This document shows, one piece after another, positions 24,139 through 33,519 of a stretch of 64,000 nt of DNA. The notes beneath the pieces were generated by a model that did no database searches, was not told the origin of the DNA, and worked only from the letters and a program-made list of their open reading frames with translations. The stretch covers positions 620,001 through 684,000 of the forward strand of contig NZ_LMSD01000001.1 in the NCBI RefSeq assembly GCF_001428045.1. The letters run 5' to 3'. Every line of letters starts with the position of its first letter. Position 1 is the first letter of the stretch. A program made the translations under genes and the position numbers. Source of the stretch: Paenibacillus sp. Soil750 (GTDB taxonomy: Bacteria > Bacillota > Bacilli > Paenibacillales > NBRC-103111).

Positions 24139-25365
24139 ATGCAAACGAATCAAACGAATGTGAAAAGTAAAGGGAAACTGGATGCTCAAGCGATCCTTTT
24201 GCTCGTTGTTCATGCACTATTCGGCGGAGCAAATGCCTTATCGGGTACATTCGTCGGTGTTTATTTGTGGAAAGCCAAAAATGACTTTACGTTAATCGGC
24301 TGGTTTACCTTAACAACCCATTTGACGATGGCTATTACCTTTTGGTTGGCTGGAAAGTGGGTAAAAGAACACAATAAAATGAATTGCTTACGTATTGGTG
24401 TATCCATATCAGCGTGTTTTTACATGCTGGTGCTCTGGATGGGGACTAGCAGTGTCCACTACTTCGTTTGGTTAGGTATGGTCCAAGGGATCTCTGTAGG
24501 CTTGTTCTGGATTGCTTTCAACGTTGTTTACTTTGAAGTGACAGATCCAGATAATCGAGATCGATTCAATGGTTGGGTTGGCTTATTGGGTGCTGGTGCA
24601 GGGATTATCGCTCCTTGGATTTCAGGTTTACTCATCGTTACGTTAGGGGATGGAGCGGGATATCGTCTTATCTTTTCCATCTCGTTAGGCATATTTCTAT
24701 TAGGCGTTGTGGTCAGTTTTTTTCTGAAGAAGAGGAAATTGAGTGGCACCTACGAATGGCTATTGCCTCTGCGAATCCTTAGGCAACCTCAAACACCTTG
24801 GAAGCGAGTAAGTCTGGCTTTACTTTTTCAAGGCGTGCGTGAGGGTGTATTTGGATTTATGATTGGATTGCTCGTGTACATATCGACTTCAAGTGAAGCC
24901 AGTCTAGGTAATTTCGCTCTAATTACTTCATCCGTAGCGTTAGTTAGCTTCTGGGCAGCAGGGCGTTTCATTCGTCCTTCTTTTCGGAAAATGAGTATGT
25001 TCATTGGCTCGGTGATGGTTGTTCTTGTGATTTTGCCATTTTTCTGGAAAATGTCTTTCAGCACATTGCTGATATTCGGGATCGGTTCTGCACTTTTTTT
25101 CCCCATGTACTCCATTCCAATGGTGTCCGTTGTGTTTGACTTAATTGGATCGGATGATGAAAGTGCCAAACAGCGAGAAGAGTATATTGTTCTGCGTGAG
25201 TTATCACTGAATGTAGGGCGCGTATGTGGCGTACTTTTATTTATATGTGTTATTTCTTGGAGTAAAGAGCCGCTTGTCATCAATGTGCTGTTACTCGTCA
25301 TCGGAAGCTCAACATTTTTCTCTTGGGTATTCATTCGAAACCAGTTACCTGCAGTCAAGTCTTGA
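24139..25365 (+). CDS. MFS transporter
   Basis: A 408-residue membrane protein with about 12 hydrophobic segments and a short charged loop near the middle (KKRKLSGTYEW), typical of the major facilitator superfamily. Substrate unknown. It has no paired regulator. AGGAGGAG precedes the ATG. The downstream cysteine synthase gene begins 63 bases later with its own strong ribosome-binding site, so cotranscription is possible. Confidence 0.85.
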   Translation: MQTNQTNVKSKGKLDAQAILLLVVHALFGGANALSGTFVGVYLWKAKNDFTLIGWFTLTTHLTMAITFWLAGKWVKEHNKMNCLRIGVSISACFYMLVLWMGTSSVHYFVWLGMVQGISVGLFWIAFNVVYFEVTDPDNRDRFNGWVGLLGAGAGIIAPWISGLLIVTLGDGAGYRLIFSISLGIFLLGVVVSFFLKKRKLSGTYEWLLPLRILRQPQTPWKRVSLALLFQGVREGVFGFMIGLLVYISTSSEASLGNFALITSSVALVSFWAAGRFIRPSFRKMSMFIGSVMVVLVILPFFWKMSFSTLLIFGIGSALFFPMYSIPMVSVVFDLIGSDDESAKQREEYIVLRELSLNVGRVCGVLLFICVISWSKEPLVINVLLLVIGSSTFFSWVFIRNQLPAVKS

Positions 25366-25428
25366 CAGCGGCTAGGTTTCAGCGTGAAAATGTGAGTAGC
25401 ATGAGTAAGGGATGAGGAGGGGGCACCA

Positions 25429-26349
25429 ATGCCACCAAAAATGGTGAATAGCATCACAGAGCTGATCGGAGATACCCCCGCGGTGCGCGTAAATCGCTTA
25501 TTGGAACCGGAAGCTGCTGAGTTGTATGTGAAATTGGAGTATTTCAATCCGAGCGGAAGCGTGAAGGACCGGGCTGCATGGAATCTCATTGATCAGGCTG
25601 AGAAGTCAGGACAACTTCAGCCAGGTGCGACAATTATTGAGCCTACTAGCGGAAATACGGGGATCGGACTCGCGATGAACGCGGCGGCCAAGGGCTACAA
25701 GGCCATCTTGATTATGCCGGACAATATGAGCAAGGAACGCATTAATATCCTGAAAGCCTATGGTGCCGAAGTGGTTCTAACACCAGCCGCTTTGCGGATG
25801 CCAGGTGCCATTGCGAAAGCTGTGGAGTTACGGGATCAAATCCCTGGCAGCTTTATTCCACAGCAGTTTGAAAATCCAGCGAATCCGAGTATTCATCGCG
25901 TAACGACTGCACCTGAAATTTTGCAGCAAATGGAGGGCAAACTGGATGCTTTTGTTGCTACCTCAGGAACTGGAGGTACGATTACGGGGACTGGTGAAGT
26001 GCTTCGTGAGCATTTGCCGAACATCCAGATTTATGTGGTGGAGCCGAAGGGGTCACCTGTGCTTTCAGGTGGAAGCCCTGGACCACATAAGCTCGTGGGA
26101 ACAAGTCCAGGCTTTGTCCCGGCTATTTTGAACACAAGCATCTATGATGAGATTGTACAAGTAGCAGATGAGGATGCTATCCAAATGATGAAGGATTTGG
26201 CGAGTAAGGAAGGCATTCTTGTCGGTCCTTCTGCTGGAGCCTCAGTATGGACAGGGATGCAGGTTGCAAGAAAGCTCGGGGCAGGAAAGCGAGTGCTTTG
26301 TATTGCACCAGATACAGGCGAGCGATATTTAAGTATGGATCTCTTTTAA
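25429..26349 (+). CDS. cysK: Cysteine synthase (O-acetylserine sulfhydrylase)
   Basis: A 306-residue PLP enzyme that makes cysteine from O-acetylserine and sulfide. PLP Lys46 lies in SGSVKDRAA, the substrate loop is EPTSGNTGIGLA, and the phosphate-binding loop is TSGTGGTITG. A C-terminal SAGASVWTG block is present. Length fits CysK without a regulatory extension; a cystathionine beta-synthase-like role is less likely. AGGAGGGGG precedes the ATG and a terminator follows. Confidence 0.92.
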   Translation: MPPKMVNSITELIGDTPAVRVNRLLEPEAAELYVKLEYFNPSGSVKDRAAWNLIDQAEKSGQLQPGATIIEPTSGNTGIGLAMNAAAKGYKAILIMPDNMSKERINILKAYGAEVVLTPAALRMPGAIAKAVELRDQIPGSFIPQQFENPANPSIHRVTTAPEILQQMEGKLDAFVATSGTGGTITGTGEVLREHLPNIQIYVVEPKGSPVLSGGSPGPHKLVGTSPGFVPAILNTSIYDEIVQVADEDAIQMMKDLASKEGILVGPSAGASVWTGMQVARKLGAGKRVLCIAPDTGERYLSMDLF

Positions 26350-26378
26350 CCCTTATACGAGGTGAATTGGGAGCATTG

Positions 26379-26412
26379 AGCCACTCGGATGGTTATCCAG
26401 TGGCTTTTTATT
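26379..26412 (+). terminator. Terminator after cysK
   Basis: AGCCACT / AGTGGCT with a 13-base loop, followed by TTTTATTTT. Confidence 0.8.
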
Positions 26413-26548
26413 TTGCCAATCCTAGCGGAATTTTCAAATATATATAAATATTCTGGCTTTCATCAGCGATCAGTAATTGAATTAGGACAGCAATTCATTG
26501 TAAGATGAATGGATGAACGAAACATATCTCAGAAAGGTAGGTTTAACC

Positions 26549-27040
26549 ATGGATACTTTGAAGCTTAAAATTCTCGATTTACTAAAGGAAGACGCCCGCA
26601 GGAGCGCGGATCTGATCGCCACCATGTTAGGAACGGCGGAGGCCGAAGTTGCGCGAGCGATAAGCGAGATGGAAGCGGATAAGGTCATTGTCAAATACGC
26701 GACGGTCGTGAACTGGAGCAAAGTAGATGACGAAAAGGTTACCGCCCTAATTGAAGTACAAATTACGCCGGAGCGCGGGCGCGGGTTTGATGCGATTGCG
26801 GAACGGATCTATTTATATCCGGAAGTCAAATCGGTTTATCTCATGTCTGGCGCGTATGATTTGCTCGTTGAGATTGAGGGGAGCTCGCTCAAACAGGTGG
26901 CTTCATTCGTTTCCAACAAGTTGTCGCCAATCGACCGTGTGCTTTCTACGAAAACGAATTTTATTTTGAAAAAATACAAACAAGACGGCATTATTTTCGA
27001 AGATCAAGAAGATGATCACCGAATGCTTGTTTCGCCGTAA
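26549..27040 (+). CDS. alaR: Lrp/AsnC-family regulator (AlaR-like)
   Basis: A 163-residue regulator: N-terminal winged helix-turn-helix (about 5-50) and a C-terminal RAM/ACT-like effector domain (about 65-140: TALIEVQITPERG, VYLMSGAYDLLVEIEG). The ATG at 26549 with GGTAGG upstream is preferred over the upstream ATG at 26513. It precedes an aminotransferase gene by 15 bases, the arrangement of Bacillus alaR-alaT (yugG-yugH), where the regulator activates alanine transaminase. Confidence 0.8.
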   Translation: MDTLKLKILDLLKEDARRSADLIATMLGTAEAEVARAISEMEADKVIVKYATVVNWSKVDDEKVTALIEVQITPERGRGFDAIAERIYLYPEVKSVYLMSGAYDLLVEIEGSSLKQVASFVSNKLSPIDRVLSTKTNFILKKYKQDGIIFEDQEDDHRMLVSP

Positions 27041-27055
27041 GGGAGAGGTAGCGCT

Positions 27056-28258
27056 ATGATCAAGGATGAGACTACGATTCAAACTAGCAAAAAATCGATG
27101 AAGGACTACCTCGCTCCTGCGGTACGTGAAATGAAGCCTTCTGGGATTCGGAAGTTTTTTGATCTCGTAAGCAATAGTAAAGAGGACATCATCTCACTAG
27201 GTGTTGGCGAACCTGACTTTTCCACACCTTGGCACGTTCGTGAAGCAGCTGTACATTCCTTGGAGCGCGGCAGAACGAAATATACGCCAAACTCTGGTAT
27301 TCCTGAACTACGAGAAGCGATTGCGAACTATTTGTATACCTCTTTTAAAGTGAAATATGAGCCTTCGAACGAGGTGCTTGTAACGGTAGGCGGCAGTGAA
27401 GCTATCGATCTAGCGCTGCGTTCACTCATTACACCTGGGGATGAGATTCTGATACCTGAGCCTTGTTATATTTCATACTCGCCAATCACGGCTATTAGTG
27501 GTGGTGTGCCAGTGGGTATCGAAACTTTTGCAAAGGATCAGTTTAAATTGACGGAAAAGGCACTTCGCGATGCGATTACGCCAAAATCCAAAATATTAAT
27601 TCTCTGCTATCCTAGTAATCCAACTGGCGGCATTATGACGTATGAAGACTGGTTGCCGATTGCGAAAGTTGTTGAAGAACATGATCTGATTGTCATTTCT
27701 GATGAAATTTATGCGGAATTGACGTACGGGCAGAAGCATGTGAGCTTCGCAGCAGTTCCTGGGATGCAGGATCGGACGATTCTCGTTAGCGGATTCTCCA
27801 AGGCTTTCGCAATGACAGGCTGGCGGATGGGGTATGCTTGCGGTCACAGAGAGCTAATCTCGGCAATGACCAAGATTCACCAATATACGGTCATGTGTGC
27901 ACCTGTCATGGGGCAAGTAGCCGCTCATGAAGCGTTGACGAATGGATTGGAAGAGAAAGACCGGATGATTGAATCCTATAATCAACGGAGACGATTAGTT
28001 GTCAAAGGCTTCCGTGAAGTCGGACTTGAATGTCATGAACCACAGGGCGCATTCTATGCGTTCCCAAGCATTGTGGCAACAGGATTAACCTCAGACGAAT
28101 TCGCACAGCGACTTTTGTATGAGTCTAAGGTAGCTGCAGTACCTGGTGATGTATTTGGTTTAGGTGGAGAAGGATTTCTACGGTGCTCTTATGCCTATAG
28201 TGTTTCCCAACTGAATGAAGCATTAGAGAGAATCGGTAATTTCTTGAGGAAATTATAA
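27056..28258 (+). CDS. alaT: Class I/II aminotransferase (AlaT-like)
   Basis: A 400-residue PLP-dependent aminotransferase of fold type I. GVGEPDFSTP near the N-terminus binds substrate carboxylate, YPSNPTGG contacts PLP, and the PLP Lys is near 249 (SGFSKAFAMTGWRMGY). A GGEGFLRCSYA block with the substrate-binding Arg is near the C-terminus. Pairing with an Lrp/AsnC gene favours alanine transaminase. Paralogues in the family act on aspartate or N-acetyl-diaminopimelate, so the substrate is not certain. Confidence 0.82.
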   Translation: MIKDETTIQTSKKSMKDYLAPAVREMKPSGIRKFFDLVSNSKEDIISLGVGEPDFSTPWHVREAAVHSLERGRTKYTPNSGIPELREAIANYLYTSFKVKYEPSNEVLVTVGGSEAIDLALRSLITPGDEILIPEPCYISYSPITAISGGVPVGIETFAKDQFKLTEKALRDAITPKSKILILCYPSNPTGGIMTYEDWLPIAKVVEEHDLIVISDEIYAELTYGQKHVSFAAVPGMQDRTILVSGFSKAFAMTGWRMGYACGHRELISAMTKIHQYTVMCAPVMGQVAAHEALTNGLEEKDRMIESYNQRRRLVVKGFREVGLECHEPQGAFYAFPSIVATGLTSDEFAQRLLYESKVAAVPGDVFGLGGEGFLRCSYAYSVSQLNEALERIGNFLRKL

Positions 28259-28326
28259 TATTCTTTATAAATTCATATGTTCATAGGAGACGAAAACTGG
28301 TATTCTAAGAGTAAGGAGGGATGAGC

Positions 28327-28593
28327 GTGGCTTTTATGGAATATCAGCTTACTAACTTTCAGAAGCAATTTCAAATTCGCGAGCAAGAGTTCGGACAGCG
28401 TTGGCTGACCAGAAATGCCAAGAAGCAAAATTCCCTAGCTTTACTTGAAGAAGAGATCAATACGTTGAGGCGTAAAATGGAACAGATGGTCATGGAAGGT
28501 CGAGAAATGACATCTGATGCGGTTGTTGAATTAAGTACGATGCTGGATCAAAAAATAAATGAATATATGACATCTGGAAAGAAAAGTCGGTGA
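28327..28593 (+). CDS. Spo0E-like aspartyl-phosphate phosphatase
   Basis: A small helical protein of 88 residues with the Spo0E-family helix pair: LLEEEINTLRRKMEQMV followed by VVELSTMLDQKINEY, which contains the S-x-x-LD signature. Family members dephosphorylate Spo0A~P and delay sporulation. An ATG at 28321 abuts the AAGGAGGG site; the GTG at 28327 is spaced properly and is taken as start. The N-terminal 35 residues are longer than in minimal Spo0E proteins. Confidence 0.7.
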   Translation: MAFMEYQLTNFQKQFQIREQEFGQRWLTRNAKKQNSLALLEEEINTLRRKMEQMVMEGREMTSDAVVELSTMLDQKINEYMTSGKKSR

Positions 28594-28607
28594 AAACCGA
28601 CTTTTCT
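28580..28607 (+). terminator. Terminator overlapping the Spo0E-like stop codon
   Basis: A perfect 12-bp stem AGAAAAGTCGGT / ACCGACTTTTCT with a GAAA loop. Confidence 0.8.
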
Positions 28608-28656
28608 GGCGATTATCGATAAAGAGAGAGTACTTTACGGAGGGAATTACAAACAC

Positions 28657-29184
28657 ATGAAAGCAAAATGGTTATTCGTTGTCATGCTAGGAATGATGTT
28701 AATGCTTACAGCTTGTGGTGGACCGAAGGCAGATGTATCGGTGTTTATGATGGGACCTAACGGGTTTCCAAGTGATGCGGCGGAGAAGTTGGAAGTATCT
28801 TTGAAATCCAAGATAGGCGAAATTCCTACTGTAAAGCTGAATACATCACCTATTTTTTCATTGGAAAAAATGATTGTGGAGCTAGCTGCTGGTGGTAACG
28901 GGATCTTCATCTTGGGAGAAGAGCAGTTCAAAGGCTTGAGCAACCAAGCGGGATTCGTTTCATTGGATAACATAATCAACCCTAAGGATTACCCAGATGG
29001 GGTTATCGAGATCAAAGAAGAAGGTAAGGCCGCGGAGAAGCATCTGTACGGCATTCCGCTTGCTGGAAACAAATGGATGAAAGAGCAAGGCTTTGAAGGT
29101 AAAGGGTTATATGCGTTCATTCCACAGAATGCTCCGAAAATGGACGAGGCATTGAAAGTCATCCAAATTATTGCGCAAAAATAA
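28657..29184 (+). CDS. Putative lipoprotein of unknown function
   Basis: A 175-residue lipoprotein with signal peptide and lipobox Cys20 (MLTACGG). The mature part has alternating strands and helices (DVSVFMMGPNGFP, GNGIFILGEEQF, HLYGIPLAGN) reminiscent of one lobe of a solute-binding protein, but I do not recognise a family. GGAGGG precedes the ATG. It sits directly upstream of the cobalamin riboswitch but outside its control. Confidence 0.75.
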   Translation: MKAKWLFVVMLGMMLMLTACGGPKADVSVFMMGPNGFPSDAAEKLEVSLKSKIGEIPTVKLNTSPIFSLEKMIVELAAGGNGIFILGEEQFKGLSNQAGFVSLDNIINPKDYPDGVIEIKEEGKAAEKHLYGIPLAGNKWMKEQGFEGKGLYAFIPQNAPKMDEALKVIQIIAQK

Positions 29185-29223
29185 GAGAACGTCTATAATC
29201 GACAAATAGCTTAATTTGCAACT

Positions 29224-29475
29224 ATAGGTACTGGTAATGCTCCAAATGGAACATTATTAGTTAAGGGGAAGCCGGTTTGAATCCGGCACGGTCCCGCCAC
29301 TGTAATTCAGTCTTGTATAAGTCTGAAGAGTCAGGATACCTGCCTATGGTGCCGATACAACATCCTTCGAGGAAAAGGATCGCGTTAAATCAGGAAGCAG
29401 CGCACGTAAGTCCGTTGCCATATACCGCGATTTATCGTCTCCTCCGTTCCTAGTGAACAAGGGGACTTTTTTATT
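29224..29475 (+). ncRNA. Cobalamin riboswitch
   Basis: The aptamer at about 29224-29347 contains the conserved B12 box region (AGCCGGTTTGAATCCGGC, then CCCGCCACTGTAA) and AGTCAGGATACCTGCC, closed by ATAGG/CCTAT. An expression platform with a terminator follows at 29437-29475. Adenosylcobalamin binding should reduce expression of the transport and synthesis operon downstream. Confidence 0.95.
29437..29475 (+). terminator. Terminator of the cobalamin riboswitch
   Basis: GTCTCCTCCGTTC pairs imperfectly with GAACAAGGGGAC, followed by six Ts, 40 bases before the first gene. Confidence 0.85.
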
Positions 29476-29515
29476 TTAGACTATGAATTGAAAATAAGGA
29501 AAGAGGGTTTAAGTG

Positions 29516-30532
29516 ATGAAACAGAGCAATTTCAAAAGGGGTCTTATTCTTACACTAGCGGTAGCAACCGCGATCTCGTTAGCGGCTTGTGCGAAGAAGG
29601 AAACAGAAATAACGGATCCATCGAAACTAGGCGGTGTGGGGACGAAGGCGCCAACTACGACATCGTCGGCAGCACCTGCTGCAGCAAAGAAAACGACATA
29701 TCCTTTGAAAGTAAAAGATGCAACAGGCAAAGAGTTTACGTTCGATAAAGCGCCAGAGCGAATCGCATCCGTGTCGCCATCAGAGACAGAAACGCTGTTT
29801 GCCATTGGACTAGAAGCCAATATTGTTGGTGTCTCGGATTTCGATGATTATCCCGAAGCGGCTAAATCGAAGCCGAAGCTAGGCAGCATTACAAAGCCAA
29901 ACGTGGAGGCTGTCATTGCTACGAATGCGAATGTTGTTATCACTGGTGTTTCGATGGATACTACATCCGTTGAGAAACTTCGTACGATGAACATTAACGT
30001 ATTTAAAGTAGATCCCAAAACGTTAGATGATGCCATGAACAATATTCTAACATTCGGACAGATTACGGATCATCAAGAGCAAGCGGAAAAAGTTGTTGCC
30101 AAAATGAAAACGGATCGTCAAAAGGTTGTTGATGCCGTGAAAGACGTGAAGCAGGAGAACAAGAAAAAAGTATACATCGAGTTTGCACCAGGTTGGACTG
30201 TGGGCAGCGGCGTGTTCATGGATGAATTGATTACCCTAGCTGGGGGGATTAACGTTGCTGCGGATAAAGCTGGCTGGTACGAGATCAGTGAAGAGAAGAT
30301 CATTCAGCAAAATCCGAATGTCATCTTGTTCGCGAATGGAATTGTCGATTTCAAAAGTAAAAAGCCGTTAGAAGAAATCATTCGTTCACGCGGTGGGTGG
30401 GATGCCATTGATGCCGTGAAAAATAAACGTGTGGTAGGTCTCGACCAGAACTCCGTAAGTCGCCCAGGTCCGAGATTGACGGAGGGGCTGCTGGAAATAG
30501 CGAAAGGGATCTATCCTGAATTGGTGAAATAA
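29516..30532 (+). CDS. btuF: Cobalamin ABC transporter substrate-binding lipoprotein
   Basis: A 338-residue periplasmic-binding-protein family member (BtuF/FhuD fold: two lobes joined by one long helix). Lipobox Cys25 (LAACAKK) anchors it outside the membrane. The PERIASVSPSETETLFAIG start of the mature domain is typical. Corrinoid specificity is inferred from the riboswitch and cob genes. A GTG at 29513 precedes the ATG at 29516; GAGGG spacing favours the ATG. The stop overlaps the permease start by one base. Confidence 0.9.
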   Translation: MKQSNFKRGLILTLAVATAISLAACAKKETEITDPSKLGGVGTKAPTTTSSAAPAAAKKTTYPLKVKDATGKEFTFDKAPERIASVSPSETETLFAIGLEANIVGVSDFDDYPEAAKSKPKLGSITKPNVEAVIATNANVVITGVSMDTTSVEKLRTMNINVFKVDPKTLDDAMNNILTFGQITDHQEQAEKVVAKMKTDRQKVVDAVKDVKQENKKKVYIEFAPGWTVGSGVFMDELITLAGGINVAADKAGWYEISEEKIIQQNPNVILFANGIVDFKSKKPLEEIIRSRGGWDAIDAVKNKRVVGLDQNSVSRPGPRLTEGLLEIAKGIYPELVK

Positions 30533-31569
30533 TGAAAAGAAAATTAATGCTTGGAGGAGGAGTAGGCGTTATACTCCTTCTTCTTTCTATTGTGGTGAGT
30601 TTATCCATCGGCTCAGCTCAGCTTCCAATTTCGCATATTGTGGGGATTCTGGCGAAACATCTTCCTTGGATAGGAAGTCATATTGAGGTGGACTGGCCAC
30701 AATCGTCTGAACAAATCATTAATAAAGTACGAATCCCTCGCCTGCTTCTGGGTATCCTTGTTGGGGCAGTACTCTCCATAGCCGGTGCTGGTTTTCAAGG
30801 GGTTCTGCGCAATCCACTCGCCGATCCTTATTCGCTCGGTGTATCTTCAGGAGCTTCTGTCGGGGCTGCTTTTCTTATTTATTTCGGGCTGCAATATGCT
30901 TGGTTCGGACAATGGTCGATTCCGATTGTGGCTTTCGTGACAGGCCTTATTTCCCTATTCTTAGTCTTGAAGTTAGCGATGATTGATGGGAAGCTGAAGA
31001 TGGAAACGCTGATTTTATCCGGCGTTGTTATGCAAGCATTTCTAGGTGCGTTTGTATCCTTTTTGGTAGCGATATCGGATCAAACGATTAATGAAATTCT
31101 TTTCTGGCTTATGGGCAGTCTATCGATGCGCGGATGGTCATATACGTATATGATTTTACCTTATCTCGTAATAGGCATCGTGATTCTGCTAAGCTATGCG
31201 AGATCTTTAAATCTGCTGGCATTGGGAGAGCGCCAAGCTGCTCATCTCGGTGTTCATGTCGAGCGTACGAAACTGATCGTACTGATCGCTTCCACGTTGA
31301 TTACGGCGGCTGCTGTGTCTGTAGCAGGGGTGATTGGCTTTGTTGGGCTGATCGTACCGCACTTGGTACGACTGTTGGTTGGTCCGGACTATCGACTAAT
31401 CATTCCTTTGTCTGCGATCGGCGGTGGGATTTATGTGTTATGGGCAGATACTTTGGCCCGAACTCTCCTTAGTCCTACAGAAATTCCTCTCGGAGTGGTT
31501 ACGGCGTTTCTGGGTGCACCATTTTTTGCCTATCTGCTCCATAAAGATAAGAAAACGTTGAGAGGTTGA
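30532..31569 (+). CDS. btuC: Cobalamin ABC transporter permease (FecCD family)
   Basis: A 345-residue permease with about ten hydrophobic segments and the FecCD/BtuC family features RIPRLLLGILVGAVLSIAGAGFQG, the NPLADPYSLGVSSGAS block and the cytoplasmic coupling region GERQAAHLGVHVE. It forms the channel with the BtuD-type ATPase. Start overlaps the btuF stop (TAATG). Confidence 0.93.
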   Translation: MKRKLMLGGGVGVILLLLSIVVSLSIGSAQLPISHIVGILAKHLPWIGSHIEVDWPQSSEQIINKVRIPRLLLGILVGAVLSIAGAGFQGVLRNPLADPYSLGVSSGASVGAAFLIYFGLQYAWFGQWSIPIVAFVTGLISLFLVLKLAMIDGKLKMETLILSGVVMQAFLGAFVSFLVAISDQTINEILFWLMGSLSMRGWSYTYMILPYLVIGIVILLSYARSLNLLALGERQAAHLGVHVERTKLIVLIASTLITAAAVSVAGVIGFVGLIVPHLVRLLVGPDYRLIIPLSAIGGGIYVLWADTLARTLLSPTEIPLGVVTAFLGAPFFAYLLHKDKKTLRG

Positions 31570-31574
31570 TCACG

Positions 31575-32351
31575 ATGATTCAAGTGGAGGGGCTTTTTCA
31601 GAGCTTTCGAGAGCAACAAGTGCTGGATAATATGAGTTTTGAGGTTGGGCAGGGGGAGTTTTTTGGGATTATTGGACCCAATGGCAGCGGGAAATCTACC
31701 CTGCTTCGACTTCTCTCAGGCATGGATCCTGTCAGTAGTGGCAGTGTGCTTTTAAAAGGAAAGAAGGTATCCTCGTATTCGCGAAAAGAGCTTGCCAAAT
31801 GGCTCGCTGTTCTTCAGCAAGATGCTTTGCCCCCAGTTGGCTTCACAGTTCGTGAAGTCGTGGAGATGGGACGCTACCCGTTCCAGAATTGGCTAGGGGA
31901 AGATACGACTGAATCGGATGGACTCATTGATGCTATTATCACAAAGCTTGAGTTGGAAGGGCTTGTAGACCGTACGATTGAACGTCTGAGTGGCGGGGAG
32001 CGGCAGCGCGTTGCGTTGGCCAAGGTGATGGCCCAGCAACCAAGCTTGCTCATGCTCGATGAGCCAACTACTTTTCTAGATATCGGTTATCAAATACAGA
32101 TGATGGATTATATTCGTTCTTGGCAGCAGGAGTCGGAACTAACGGTTATAGCTGTTCTGCATGATTTGAATTTGGCAGCGCAGTATTGCACGAGATTGAT
32201 GATCGTACATGAGGGGCGAGTAACGGCCCTTGGAACGCCTGCAGAAATTATTACAAGTACACAAATAGCTGAAGTATACGGAACAGAGCCGATTGTTCTT
32301 AAGCATCCTATTAGTGAGGTACCGCAGATATTATTACAACCTGGGAAATAA
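31575..32351 (+). CDS. btuD: Cobalamin ABC transporter ATPase
   Basis: A 258-residue ABC ATPase of the iron-siderophore/B12 class: Walker A GPNGSGKST, Q-loop Gln (AVLQQD), signature LSGGERQRVALAKV, Walker B LLMLDEPTTFLD, and switch His (VLHDLNLA). The frame also opens at TTG 31566, which overlaps the btuC stop; the ATG at 31575 is better spaced from AGAGG. Confidence 0.92.
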   Translation: MIQVEGLFQSFREQQVLDNMSFEVGQGEFFGIIGPNGSGKSTLLRLLSGMDPVSSGSVLLKGKKVSSYSRKELAKWLAVLQQDALPPVGFTVREVVEMGRYPFQNWLGEDTTESDGLIDAIITKLELEGLVDRTIERLSGGERQRVALAKVMAQQPSLLMLDEPTTFLDIGYQIQMMDYIRSWQQESELTVIAVLHDLNLAAQYCTRLMIVHEGRVTALGTPAEIITSTQIAEVYGTEPIVLKHPISEVPQILLQPGK

Positions 32352-32374
32352 TGAGAGTCCGGAGGAAGATGATA

Positions 32375-33493
32375 ATGAACAATTTACATAACTTGATTAA
32401 CGCGATTGAACCGATCCATCAAGAGGTGGCTCTTCAAGCCAATAACCATTTGAATCAATTGACGAAGCCGCAAGGAAGCTTGGGAAAGCTTGAGGATATC
32501 GCACGCCAAGTCGCTGGGATTACAGGTGAAGTGATGCCGACTTTTGAGAAAAAAGCGGTTATTGTCATGGCTGGTGATCATGGTGTTTGTGAGGAAGGCA
32601 TCAGTGCCTTCCCAGCGGCAGTGACACCGCAAATGGTGCTTAATTTCCTATATGGCGGGGCTGCTGTTAATGTTCTTGCTAGACATGCCGGAGCTGATGT
32701 AGTTTGTGTGGATATGGGGGTTAATGCAGATTTGGAGCATCCGAATCTTGTCTCTCGCAAAGTTAGAAAAGGCACGCGCAACATGGCGAAGGAAGCGGCT
32801 CTTACCTTGGAGGAGACGACCCAAGCGATAGTAGCTGGCAGTGAAATTGTGGACGATTTAGTGGCAAAAGGGTACCGACTTTTCGCTACGGGCGAAATGG
32901 GGATTGGTAATACAACGGCGAGCGCAGCGATTTTGTGCGCGTTGACGGGATTAGACACTTGTCTTGCTGTAGGCCGTGGAACGGGCATTGATGATACGAC
33001 TTGGCTGCATAAGCAGTCGGTTGTGAATACGGCGCTGGACGTGAATGGGTTACGTGAGCGTGGGGCAGGAGCGAGTGCTGGTGCAAGTGCAAGTGCAAGT
33101 GCAAGTGCAGAAGAAGGCTCAAGTGGTGAGTATGCGCTTGAGGTGTTGAGTAAGGTCGGCGGATTGGAGATCGCCGGTCTCGTTGGAGTGATCTTGGGCG
33201 CAGCGAAGCATCGCTGCCCGGTTGTCGTCGACGGCTTCATCTCGTCGACCGCAGCGCTTGTGGCGATCCGATTAGCTCCGCTAAGCGCGTCCTACATGCT
33301 CGCCTCGCACTTATCGCAGGAGCAGGGGCATGCGAAGGTGCTCGAGTCGGTTGGCCTCGCAGCGATGCTGCAGATGGATATGCGACTTGGCGAAGGCACA
33401 GGCGCAGTGCTTGTGTTCAACTTGATCGATGCCGCAGGCAAGATCATGAAGGAAATGGCGACCTTCGAAAGCGCAGGCGTTTCGAGGGAGTAA
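32375..33493 (+). CDS. cobT: Nicotinate-nucleotide--dimethylbenzimidazole phosphoribosyltransferase
   Basis: A 372-residue CobT that makes alpha-ribazole phosphate for the lower nucleotide loop. The KPQGSLGKLED start, the GDHGV motif, the GEMGIGNTT loop and the C-terminal E-rich GEGTGAVL block are present. Between about residues 229 and 250 there is an Ala/Ser-rich insertion (GAGASAGASASASASAEEG) encoded by a hexanucleotide repeat, where other CobT proteins have a short loop. The ATG at 32375 with GGAGGA at 8 bases is preferred over ATGs at 32351 and 32369. Confidence 0.93.
   Translation: MNNLHNLINAIEPIHQEVALQANNHLNQLTKPQGSLGKLEDIARQVAGITGEVMPTFEKKAVIVMAGDHGVCEEGISAFPAAVTPQMVLNFLYGGAAVNVLARHAGADVVCVDMGVNADLEHPNLVSRKVRKGTRNMAKEAALTLEETTQAIVAGSEIVDDLVAKGYRLFATGEMGIGNTTASAAILCALTGLDTCLAVGRGTGIDDTTWLHKQSVVNTALDVNGLRERGAGASAGASASASASAEEGSSGEYALEVLSKVGGLEIAGLVGVILGAAKHRCPVVVDGFISSTAALVAIRLAPLSASYMLASHLSQEQGHAKVLESVGLAAMLQMDMRLGEGTGAVLVFNLIDAAGKIMKEMATFESAGVSRE
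33068..33110 (+). repeat. Hexanucleotide (GTGCAA)n repeat inside cobT
   Basis: Four GTGCAA units and one GTGCAG at 33081-33110, preceded by degenerate copies, encode the Ala-Ser run in CobT. The 6-base unit keeps the reading frame if it expands or contracts. Confidence 0.85.
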
Positions 33494-33519
33494 CAAGCAG
33501 AGAGAAGGAGGCGAACACG

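Noticed and set aside
32578..33240. Minus-strand open frame of 220 codons opposite cobT
   Set aside because: It is an Ala/Ser/Pro-rich shadow of the GC-biased cobT frame, with no start signals and no family resemblance.
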